A stretch of DNA of 34,449 nt from Parvularia atlantis (lineage: Eukaryota; Opisthokonta; Rotosphaerida), in NCBI GenBank assembly GCA_943704415.1, contig CALSCO010000903.1:1-34449 (forward strand), written 5' to 3'. Both the position numbers and the translations under genes were made by a program. The notes under the pieces are model-generated. The model made no database searches. It was not told the DNA's origin and saw only the letters and a list, made by a program, of their open reading frames with translations. Positions within the stretch are counted from its first letter, which is position 1, and the number at the start of each line of letters is the position of its first letter. Below, one piece after another: positions 1 through 8,915 of the stretch.

Positions 1-433
1 TCGTCCTCGATCACCACCACCCCCTGGTGCGTGTCGCGCCACGCCTGCATGTGCCGCTCGACGTGATTGTTGATCGCCTTGCGCACCTCCTCCAGGATCT
101 CCTTGCTCGGCACGGCTGTCCACTCGTCCGGCACGTCCACGCGCACGTTGCTCGTTGTGGTGCGCGCCGTGATCTGGAAGTCGACGGTACAGATGATCGT
201 GAACACCAGGTCGCGTTCATGAACGGCGGCGACAGAGCGGTCGCGCAGCGCCAAGATCTTCGACACGGTCGTCGCTGCGTGCGCGAGTGAGTCGACGCCG
301 CGCGCATTAGTGTGCGGGGTTCGTCGTGTGTAGTTTTGCGCGTACTGCCGTTGAAGAAGCGCGCGTCCGGCAGAGCATGATCAACTTGAGTCGCGCGCGA
401 GGCAGCAACGGCGTCTGCAACGAGCGGCGCCAT
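1..433 (-). CDS. Unknown protein, 3' end cut by the window edge
   Basis: I do not recognise this gene. Two exons are proposed on the minus strand: 433..346, opening with ATG (MAPLVADAVAASRATQ), and 274..1, which runs off the window. The 71-nt intron (275..345) starts GTACGC and ends ACGCAG, and the phase is consistent across it. The second exon reads like real protein: a beta-strand-like stretch (DLVFTIICTVDFQIT), then a charged helix (KEILEEVRKAINNHVERH), ending in VVVIED at the edge. No domain can be assigned. The ATG lies only 5 nt after the stop of the upstream SWIM gene, so the true 5' end may be elsewhere or the two may share a transcript. The frame of the second exon is much safer than the start. 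Confidence 0.4.
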
Positions 434-438
434 CAGTT

Positions 439-1431
439 TCAAGCCTGTACCCGGCGGTCGGCATCCAGCGCACCATCATCGCCGCGCTTGCGCTTCTGCG
501 TGGCGCGAGAAGGCACGTTTGCGGGCTCAGTGGCCTGTCGCTTTTTGCCTGTGGCTGATGTGCGGCGTCGTCAGCTTTCAGCATCGCCGATCAACGAGCT
601 CTCGCCGGTCACCCTCAGCTTTCTGCTGCTTCCGCTGGGCGTCGGCCTCCTTGTTCCACGACTCCTGGCGCGAGCCCACGGGAGGGCGGCCAGTCGGCGA
701 CACGAGCAGCGGGTTGCGGATGAACGTCTCGGCTGCGATCGCGCCGGCGGTCGTGCGTCGTCAGTGCGGAGCGTGTACGCCGGCCATGTACGCCGCGACG
801 TACTGATGCCGCTGTCATCCTGTCCGTTCGCTGACAGTTCCGACGTGATCTGCGGGGCTGGACGGCGCGCACGTCAAGCAATTTGTGCACATGACCGAGA
901 CCAGCGCGCACTTGTGCCGGACGACGATTTTGCATTGGACTTGCGCCGGCTCGAACCCTTGCTGGTGCCTGCATCGGTGCGTTGGCATCAGCTGCGCCGC
1001 GGGGACAAACACGCTCACGTACCGTTGTACGTCAGGACACGGTCAAGCGTGCCGTTCAGCTCGCGGCTCACAAGCTTGAACAGTGCCACGGAGCGGCTGC
1101 CGCACCGGATCACCTGGCCGGCGAGCTTCTTGAGGTCCTCGAAGCGGCCCAACTCGGTCGGCGGCATTAGCACTGACAGGTCCTTGTCGCGGTCGGCAGT
1201 GGCAGCGGTGGCCCGGGCAGGAGCAGCGGCAGGAGCAGCGGCAGCTGAGGGCACGTCGCCCGGTGCGTGTTGGAGCAGCCAGCGCGCGTTTACGTCGCTG
1301 AGCGTGGCGACTGGCACGCGCGGCTGCTGCGCGTGCCGCCAGGCCATCACGTGTCGGCACGGGAGGCCGTGTTGCATGCGGTACGTGCACGTGCACGCGC
1401 CCGCCTTGATGATCACAGTGCGACAACACAC
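439..1431 (-). CDS. SWIM zinc-finger protein, possibly derived from a MULE transposase
   Basis: Near the N end the sequence CTCTYRMQHGLPCRHVMAW gives the CxC...CxH pattern of a SWIM zinc finger, followed by a conserved-looking ARW motif. SWIM fingers with this LPCRH spacing are common near the C end of Mutator-like (MULE) transposases and in some nuclear regulators; they bind DNA or protein. A helical segment (LGRFEDLKKLAGQVI) follows. Later exons carry NPLLVSPTGRPPVGSRQ and a Lys/Arg-rich tail ending in GDDGALDADRRVQA, which suggests nuclear location. Probable introns are 969..1018 (GTGAGC...GATGCAG) and one starting GTGACC near 608. The exons between 873 and about 735 are not settled. No ATG opens the frame, because the position-1431 codon is GTG. 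Directly upstream in the same frame is the RING gene's TGA, so this may be the 3' part of that gene or a transposase remnant. Confidence 0.5.
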
Positions 1432-1440
1432 ACACGCGCA

Positions 1441-2442
1441 TCACTTGGGCAGCAGGCGAGCGGGGATGGCCGCGCGGCAGACGGGGCACGACGCGTCGCG
1501 CTGCACCCAGCCGCGGATGCACACGACGTGGAACCGGTGCGAGCACGGGCTGATGTACCGCGCGAACCGCCCGGGCGAGAGGCACATGGCGCAGGCCTCG
1601 GCGTTGGTGCGCACGGCGGGCATGACAAAGACCCTGTGGGCGTAGCGCGTAGCAGCGGTGCGCGGTGAGCGGTTTGCGCGGCACCAGGCCGGGGCGGGGC
1701 GCACGTGTTGCGGTCGATGATGGTCATGTGCGCGAGGCCCTTGCGCTCGTCCAGGAACTCGTACAGCGAGCGGTAGTTGCCGGCGGGCAGTACGCGCAGC
1801 GAATGCTGCAGCTCGCGCTCGAGGCTGCCCAGGAGCATGCCATCGGCGGCGCTTGCGGGGTCCAGCACGATCTCGACCAGCTCCTCGAGCTCTTCCAGGC
1901 TGCGCGCGACCATGCGCCGGCGTCCGCTCACGTCCTGCTGTGGTGGTGGGGCGTGCTGGTGTCCGTGCTGGTGTCCGTGCTGGTGCTGGTGGCCGGCCTG
2001 CGGCTGCGCAGTGAACGGCGACCGGCCGGACGCAGGGCTGTTGCTGCTCCTGAACCGGCCCAAGATGTCCTCAAAAAAGATGCCCGACCACGGCGCCTGC
2101 GTCGCCCTCGGCGGCGTCGACTGCTGCTGCAGCGGCGCCGGCTGCAGCGGCTCTTTGATGATCGCGACGACGACCACGCGCCCGCGCTGCAGCGTCCAGC
2201 AGCAGCCCTCGTGGTCCTCCACAAAGTCGACTTCGCTGTTGTAGCTTGCACGTAGGCCGAAACGCGTCAGATGTCACTGATCGCCCGTGCGGCGCGCACC
2301 CAAAGTCGACGATGCTGTAGCCGCGCCGGCGCAGCGCCTCGACCAGCACCGTCAGCTCGAGCGCCGCTCGCGGCTCGTCGCGCAGCAACCGCTTCGCGAG
2401 CCGCACGAAGGACGCGGTGCAGTCGAGGTGGACCGGGTCCAT
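1441..2442 (-). CDS. RING-H2 finger protein, probable E3 ubiquitin ligase
   Basis: Three exons (2442..2300, 2235..1705, 1633..1441) join in phase to a 288-residue protein. The two introns are 64 and 71 nt and start GTGCGC. The C end is a clear RING-H2 domain: CAMC, then PCSHRFHVVC, W, and CPVC, with the usual C3H2C3 spacing; the protein stops 10 residues later at LLPK. Such domains bind an E2 enzyme and promote ubiquitin transfer. The N-terminal part (MDPVHLDCTASFVRLAKRLL) is helical and unrecognised. The middle has a His/Gln-rich run around 1935-1995 (GHQHQHGHQHGHQH) and a leucine-rich helix (SLEELEELVEIVLD). It diverges from EMC1 with 34 bp between start codons. The stop is a TGA followed in the same frame by a SWIM finger. 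Confidence 0.75.
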
Positions 2443-2476
2443 ATATATGGAACATTAACTATTCTGACACACGGCC
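2439..2476. promoter_or_regulatory. Minimal divergent promoter between the RING gene and EMC1
   Basis: Only 34 bp separate the two start codons. The stretch opens with a perfect 12-bp AT-cored palindrome, CCATATATATGG (2439-2450), whose end is the RING start codon. It is the only clearly AT-rich element nearby and could act as a TATA-like or CArG-like element for EMC1. That role is inferred. A RING 5' UTR would have to overlap the EMC1 5' UTR, unless the RING start is internal. Confidence 0.35.
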
Positions 2477-5400
2477 ATGCTGCGTGTCGTTGTGGCCCTT
2501 GCGGCGCTCGTGGCCGGCGCGCGCGCGCTGTACGCGGACCAGGCGGGCGTGTACGACTGGTGCGTGTGCTTGCCGTGTGCGTGCGTGCGCACGTGCGTCG
2601 TGGCTCACCCGCGCGGCCGCACAAAACAGGACGCGCCAGCACGTCGGCGTCGTCAGCACCGCCCAGTTTGCCTCGGCGCACTCACCCGTCGCGCCCAACG
2701 CCCTTCTTGTCGCGTCGCGGCGCAGCGGCGTTGTCGCGGCCGTGAGCGCGACGGCCGGCGGCATCGGTGCGCGGCGCCGTGGTGCTGCTCACGTTCGCGC
2801 TCGCTCACGACGGCCGCGGGGGAAAAAGAGTGGCGCCAGACGTTGCACCCGGACGAGGACATCGTCGCGACGGCGCTGGGCGAGCGCGGTGCGGTGTGCG
2901 GCTGCTGCGGTGGTGCGGGCTGAGCACACGTGCGTGGCAGCCTGGGTGAGCGTCAGCGTGCGCCGCGAGGCGGGCGAGGCGATGGTGCGCGCGTGGAACG
3001 TCGCGACGGGCAAGCTGTTCTGGGAGGCCACCGTGGCGCTGGACGAGGCCACGCTCGGCATGGCGACCATCTCCGGCGACGCGCAGGTGCGCTGCACTTG
3101 CGCGCGATCGGCAGGCGGCTGCTCACGGCGGGTGCAGATCGCGAACGTCGTGGAAGGTGAGGGCGCGCCGCGCCCGACCCTGCTCGTCGCCGTCGGCAGC
3201 ACCGTCGCCGCGCTCGCGATGGAAGGCGGCCGGACCAAGTGGCGCGCCACGACGACACTGACGTGCGCCGCCTGCGCGGATGCGCGGCACGGGCTGACAC
3301 GCGCGCAGTGCCGCCTCGGTGACGCTCTCGTTCGACGACGACACGGCCTTCGCGCTGTACATCGCGGGCCCGAGCGAGGTCGTCGGCTACGAGCGCTTCC
3401 AGCTGGCCGACGGCAAGCAGTCGGCCGTCCTGCTGCCCGGTGCGCACGAGACGCCACGTGTGCGCTCGCAGCCGCTCACGCGACGCATCCGGCCGCAGAC
3501 GTGCAGTCGATGGCGCTTGATGCGGGGAGGGCCATGGGCGTGTCGAGCGGCGAGATCATGTTTATGAACCTGCGCGACGGCACGTATGCCAAAACGGCAA
3601 CGTTTCATGTGCGCTGCGTTGCGGCGTCAAGGCGCGCACGGCCGAGTAACCGCCGCACGCAGGGCTTCGCCGTGTCTGCCGCGAGCGTGGTGCAGCAGCT
3701 GCGGCCAACGCGCAACCGGGGCTACGTTGTCGTGGCCGACGACGAGGCCGGCGTCGCGGCGCTGGTGCACGTCGCGTCCGAGACCGTGCGCACGGTCGTC
3801 AAGGTGCGCTCGCGTGCACGTGTGTATGACGTGGCTGACTCGGTGCGGCGTGCAGGGCAAGCGCGCACAGCCGGTTGTGCTCAGCGCGCACGCGGACCGT
3901 GACCAGCTCGTCCTCTACGCCGCGCAGCTGACCGACCTGCCGCAGCGCCAGACGGGCGTGGCGCAGGTGGCGGTCGCGGTCGTGAGCGAGGGTATGCCAG
4001 CCGAGACGGTGCTAGTGCCCTGGGCGGCGGCCGACGGCGAGTCGACGGGCGTGCACGGCGCGGTGTCGCTGGTGCGCGCGCACACGAGCAGCACCAGCGG
4101 GCGCTGACCGGCTGACTTGTGACGCTCAGGTCGCTGGCCGCAGCCGATCGATTGTGCTCGTGTTTGCGGACGGCGCGACGCTGTGCGGCAAGGTGCCCAG
4201 CGAGAGCTCTGCCGAGGACGTGCAGCTGCGGTGCGGACGCTCAGGCCGGCGCGACATGGAGCGGACGTCTGAACGCGTGTGCGCGGCGTGTCAGCTGGGC
4301 GCGCGACGACTCGCTCGCCGAGGTCGTCCAGGCCGAGTTCATCGAACTGCCGCGCCGCTCGCTGCTGCTGCAGGACGCCGACGTCGAGGAGGGTGCGCGG
4401 CGCACGCTCATCAGCCCATGCACCTGCTGACGAGATGGGCAGAGGTCGAGTTCATCGAGAAGGCCTCGGCCGCGAGCGCGTTTGTGCGTCGCGCGGCGCG
4501 GCACGTCGACGTCCTGCGTGCGCTGTTTGGCCGCGTGAGTGCGGCCGTGCTTGAAGGTGTACACACCGCTGTCCATCGCATGTGCAGCTGATGCACGGCG
4601 TGCAGACGCGGCGGCACTGCTCTCGCCGAGCTGGTGGCTGTCGGCCGCGAGCGCGTCCCGCGACGAGCTCTCGCGCGACCACCTCGGCACGCGCCAGATG
4701 ATCGTTCTGCTGACGGCGACGCACCGCGTCGTGGGCATGTCGACTTGGGACGGCCGTGTGCGCTGGAGGTGCGCCGGTCTCGTCTTGCCCGCACGCACCG
4801 CGGCGTGCCAAAACGCGAGCGTACGCGCGCAGCCGCACCTTTCCGCAGGGCCGCCCGGTCAAGTTTGTGCTGCTCCGCCCGGCCACGACGCACGACCCCG
4901 TCGGCGCCGTCATTCTCAACTCTGACGCCGTGCGTGATCCTGACAGCCGCGGTTGAGCTGACGCCCTGCTGGCGCTTTCAGGGCGGCAGCAACATCCAGT
5001 TCATCGACCCGGTCACGGGCGAGGGCGTGGCCCTGCCGAGCGTGGGCCAGTCCTTGGTGCGTGCATGCAGCCTTCATGCGCACGGATTGAGCAGTGGGCG
5101 CGTCATAGGGGCTCATGGGCTCGGTGCACCTATTCTCGGCCGTCGTGACGACCGCGACCGCCGACCACAGCCACGTGCACCCGCTGCTCTTTGTGGACGA
5201 GCGGTACAACGTGCGTGCGCAACGCGTGCGCGAGGTGTGCGCGCTCACACGTCGCTGCACAGGCCCAAGTCGTGCCGCACGTGCACAAGGTCGCGCTCGA
5301 CGGGCCGCTCCACGTCACCGTCACCGACCGTGACGGCAAGACCGTGCAAGGCCTGCGCATCCTGCAGGTGAGCGGCGGTTTGTCGGTCCGTGGGTGCTGA

Positions 5401-6627
5401 CGCGCACACGCAGACGGACGAGCACACGTTTGTGGTCGAGCCGACGTGGCGCATGGCACTCGACGCGGTCGAGCAGTCGCTGGTCGTTGCGCAGCGCTGG
5501 GCACACGGTGTGCGCGCGGGCGTGCTAGTGGGCGTGTCTGTGCTGATGCGGGAGCAGAGCACGTCCCCTCGATCGGACGCGTGCTCGGCGACCGCCGCGT
5601 GCTGTACAAGTACCTCAACCCGCACCTGCTCGCGATCGCGACCACGCGCCGCACGGCCAAGGGTGCCGACAGCAGTGTGCGCGTGCGCCTGGTTGACGCA
5701 GTCACGGGCGCGGTGCTGCACACGCGGCACCACAACAACGCGGCGGGGCCGATCAACGTCGTCGTGAGCGAGAACTGGGTCGTCTACAGCTTTGTCAACA
5801 CGCGCGAGAAGCACACCGAGGTGGCCGCGCTCGAGCTGTACGAGAGCGACCGGCCGGACGTGCGCATGGACGCGTGCGTGGCGCAGAGAAATGCGCGTGC
5901 CGGCCTGAGCAACGCGCACGCGCGCGCGCGTGCAGGTCGACCATCTTTTCGTCACTCGAGCCGTTTGTGCCGTACGTGGCGGCGCAGTCTTACGTGCTGC
6001 AGACGGGCGTGACGGCGCTGGGTGTGACACAGACGCGCAAGGGCATCACGCGGCGCATGGTGATCTGTGCGTGCGCTGGCTGTTTGCGCGTGCGCTCCCG
6101 TAGCTGAATCGCACGCAGGCGCGCTGTCGTCGCATCAGCTGCTGGGCGTGCCGAAGCGCATGCTCGACCCGCGCCGACCGATGGGCGTGCCGACGGCGGA
6201 GCAGAAGGAGGAGGCGCTCATGCAGTACTCGCCGCTCATCCCGCTCGACCCCAAGGGCGTGCTGAGCTACAACCAAACGGTGCGCGCGCCCCGGGCTCGC
6301 GACCGCCATCGTCGTCTGACCGCGCGCCTCGCCAGGTCGCGCGCGTGCACACGATCGTGTCGGCGCCGGCGCAGCTCGAGTCGAACGCGCTCGTGCTGGC
6401 CGTCGGTGCGTGCTCCCGTAGCGTGTGCATGGACGGCGTTGGCTCAGCGTGCGCGCACAGGCCTTGATCTGTTCTTCGCACGCGTAATGCCCTCGCTCAT
6501 GTTCGACTCGCTCACCGACGAGTTCAACTACGGCACGCTCCTGCTCACACTCGGCGCGCTCACTGTGGCCACGGCCGTCACGGCCGTGCTCGCGCGGAGA
6601 AAAACGCTGGACGAGCGCTGGAAGTGA
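2477..6627 (+). CDS. EMC1: ER membrane protein complex subunit 1 (EMC1)
   Basis: EMC1 is the large lumenal and membrane subunit of the EMC, which inserts tail-anchored and multi-pass proteins into the ER membrane. Exon 1 encodes a signal peptide (MLRVVVALAALVAGARAL) followed by YADQAGVYDW, matching the family's conserved N end. Roughly twenty exons follow, with beta-propeller-like strands (LLVASRRSGVVAAVSATAGG, NVATGKLFWEATVALDEAT). The conserved C-terminal region is plain: VLYKYLNPHLLAIAT, NWVVYSFVNT, TQTRKGITRRMV, LLGVPKRMLDPRRP and LSYNQTV. The last exon has FFARVMPSLMFDSLTDEFNY, one membrane helix (LLLTLGALTVATAVTAVL) and the cytosolic end RRKTLDERWK. Introns begin GTGCG; the first splits the Trp codon after residue 28 or so. 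Individual middle exon edges are approximate, but the identity and both ends are secure. Confidence 0.93.
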
Positions 6628-6784
6628 GCGCGCGCCTTGATTTTTGTGTGTGTGTGCGGGCCCGCACGACGCGCGCGCGCAGTCAGTGCAGTGCGTGGTG
6701 CATGCCACAAGAAAGAACGAAGAAAGACATGTGCGGGAAGGCGGCAATGAGCAGGCTGGCAGGAAACAAATAAGCGCAGGCAGG
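6628..6784. other. Convergent intergenic gap with a 14-bp palindrome
   Basis: This gap lies between the stop codons of EMC1 (plus) and the NoxR gene (minus). It holds a short GT run and a perfect 14-bp palindrome, GTGCGGGCCCGCAC, at 6654-6667, 27 nt past the EMC1 stop. The rest is purine-rich and unremarkable. A role in 3' end formation is possible but cannot be shown from the sequence. Confidence 0.4.
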
Positions 6785-6901
6785 TCAGTCGGAGCACCAC
6801 ACCTCCATCTTGCCGCTGTGCGCGTCCGATGCTATCAAGGCCATGTGCAGGTCCTCCTGGTCCGCCAGCAGGACCAAGTCGCTGTCCTCGTCCTGTGTGT
6901 G

Positions 6902-6981
<80 letters not shown>

Positions 6982-8717
6982 CGTGCACCGCGAGGGCCGT
7001 GCGTTGTCGCGAGCACCTTGTACTTGATCGTGAACGAGGCGTTGTCAAACTTGTCCTTGACGCGCCGCAGGAACTCGAGCCCGGTGATGTCGGGCTCGAT
7101 CAAGACGATGCGCGTGTCCTTGTAGTGGCACTTGACCTTGATCTGCTGCAGCGGCTCAGCACGCGCGTGACTTTCCCAACGCACACGCACCTTGCCGCCG
7201 CCGGTCCCGCCGCCGCTGCCGCCGCTGAGCGCGAGCGAGGAGGACGATGCGCTCGCGAGCGACGCCGACGACGAGCCGCCCGCCATGGGCGACGAGCGCG
7301 TGGCCAAAGGTGGTGCGGGCGCGGGCGCGATCGGCCCCGGCGCAGGCTTCTGGGACGCGCGCGCGTCAGCCGGCAGGACCGACGCAAAGCCACGCTGCAC
7401 CGCGCACCGGGCGGCTCTGCTGCGGCGGCGGCGGGGCGGGCCGCGAGGCGTACGACGTCGCGCCCTGCGCAGGCCGCGACGCCGGTGGCTCGGGCGCGCT
7501 CGCGGGTGGTGGCGCGGCCGGTGCTGCCGGTGCGGCGCGCGGCGGCGGGGCGCGCTATCGCACGGCGGTCAGCCACGGCGAAACAACGGCATGCGTGCGC
7601 GCGCACCGGCTCTTCGCCAGACCCGCGCCCCTGCATCTCCTGCGATCGCGCGACGCGTCAGCGGTGGCGCGAAGCCGAGGGCGCGGCGCGTGCGCGGAGC
7701 ACCTTGCGGATCTGCGCGTCTTTGAAGCCGACGTACTGGTCCTGGTTGTCGGTTGAGGCGACGACGCGCGCCCCGTCGCGCTTGATGTAGTCGACCTTCC
7801 CACTCATGTTAGGCTTGCTCGCCAGTGAGGGCGCGCGCACCTTTTGCGCGTTCTTGAGCTTCTGCTCGGGCGGGCGGTAAATCGCGTTCTTCGGGCAGAC
7901 AAAGGGCGCGTCGAAGCGGCGGTTGCGCATGGCCTGGTCGATGATGTCGTGCGACTTGTCCATCTTGGCCTGGCTGGCCTGCGCGACGTGTGAACGGCGC
8001 CGTGCGACCGGTCGAGCGCGCCCGCGCACACCATCGCCAGGTCCTCGAACGCCTGCTGCTGGCGGTTCATGAGGAACTGGACCATGCCGCGGTTGAACAT
8101 GATCTCGGCGTAGTACAGCTTGACGTCCATCCCGAGCTGTTTGTAGTCGATCAGCGCGTTGCCGCGCATGTACTGCGCGGGCGTGCGGGGCGCGGTGAGC
8201 CGTCGCGGCAGGCAGCCCCGAGCACGTCGCAGCGCACGTTGGCCGCGTTGTCGTAGTCCTGCAGCGCCTTGCCATAGCCCTTGACCTGGATCTGGTAGTA
8301 GCCGCGCATGAAGTACGCCACGGCCAGGAACTTGTCGGCGCGGACGGCGCTCGTGAACGCCTCGATCTGCGCGCTGCGCCGTGAGCACAATGCGGCCTGG
8401 CCCCCCTCCCCGTGCACGCGGCCGCGCACCGCCTCCTTGACCTGGTTCATCGCGCCGTAGGCCATCCCCTTGTTGAAAAAGATGCGCGCGCCGACCGACG
8501 CGGTGATTTTCTGCAGCCCCGCGACGCGCTCAGCGTCACGCCAGCAGCAGCAGCAGCCGCACGACGCACGTCGAACGCGGCGACGGCGCCGCGGAAGTCG
8601 CCCGCGTCGAAGGCCTTGACGCCGTCGCTCCAGTCGAGCAGATCCTCCTGCAGGGACGCGGCGCACTCAGCGTCCACGGTGCGTGCGCGCGCGTGCCCAC
8701 CACACCCGGCTCGACAT
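6785..8717 (-). CDS. noxR: NADPH oxidase regulator, p67phox/NoxR family (TPR plus PB1)
   Basis: This cytosolic activator binds Rac-GTP through TPR repeats and switches on NOX2-type superoxide production. A 12-nt first exon (MSSR, 8717..8706) is followed by a 58-nt intron (8648..8705). TPR exons follow: WSDGVKAFDAGDFRGAVAAF, IFFNKGMAYGAMNQVKEAV, KFLAVAYFMRGYYQIQVKGY, then NALIDYKQLGMDVKLYYAEI and MFNRGMVQFLMNRQQQAFED. The family-diagnostic segment after the TPRs is present (APFVCPKNAIYRPPEQKLKN). A low-complexity Pro/Ala/Ser linker (about 7640-7190) leads to a C-terminal PB1 domain (IKVKCHYKDTRIVLIEPDIT; DEDSDLVLLADQEDLHMALI), ending EVWCSD. PB1 normally pairs with a p40phox-like partner. No SH3 domain is seen, unlike animal p67phox but like fungal NoxR. 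Linker exon edges are uncertain. The PB1 is split by an intron holding a CA microsatellite. Confidence 0.88.
6893..6980. repeat. GT/CA microsatellite inside a NoxR intron
   Basis: This is an almost pure GT dinucleotide run of about 85 bp on the plus strand, with one GC interruption. On the coding (minus) strand it is a CA run filling the 3' part of the 124-nt intron 6893..7016. It runs directly into the acceptor CAG, with the exon GACGAGGACAGC beginning at 6892. Confidence 0.9.
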
Positions 8718-8915
8718 GGCGGCTCCGCGCAAGTGCACTGCGAGCCCGCCGTAGCTCGTGCTTTGCTGCGCGGCCACGCTGCCTCGCGCCGCTCTGGGAA
8801 CGCAGGAATGGTCGATGCCTTCTGCGAGCCGAGCCGCTGGGTGCGCGCTTGTCCCCCCCCCCCCCCCCCCTTGTGCGCGCGCGTGCTCGTTAAGCGCGCA
8901 CCCGCGCAGGGGCCG
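8718..8915. promoter_or_regulatory. Divergent promoter region of NoxR and the ABCC gene with a C18 tract
   Basis: This 198-bp gap separates two divergent start codons. Its clearest feature is an unbroken run of 18 C on the plus strand (8853-8870), which is G18 on the NoxR coding strand. No TATA-like sequence is seen. G-runs of this kind can form quadruplexes and are prone to length change; any regulatory role is inferred. Confidence 0.4.

Noticed and set aside
326-1645. 439-codon plus-strand open frame
   Set aside because: It is antisense to the SWIM and RING exons, has biased Arg/Ser/Ala content typical of GC-rich shadow frames, and shows no family resemblance.
2271-3902. 543-codon plus-strand open frame
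   Set aside because: It starts inside the RING gene and reads through EMC1 introns. Parts are true EMC1 exons, but the continuous frame is not one protein.
6528-7400. Protein with a long Thr-His repeat
   Set aside because: The repeat is the CA microsatellite of an intron read as codons; exons on both sides join cleanly without it.
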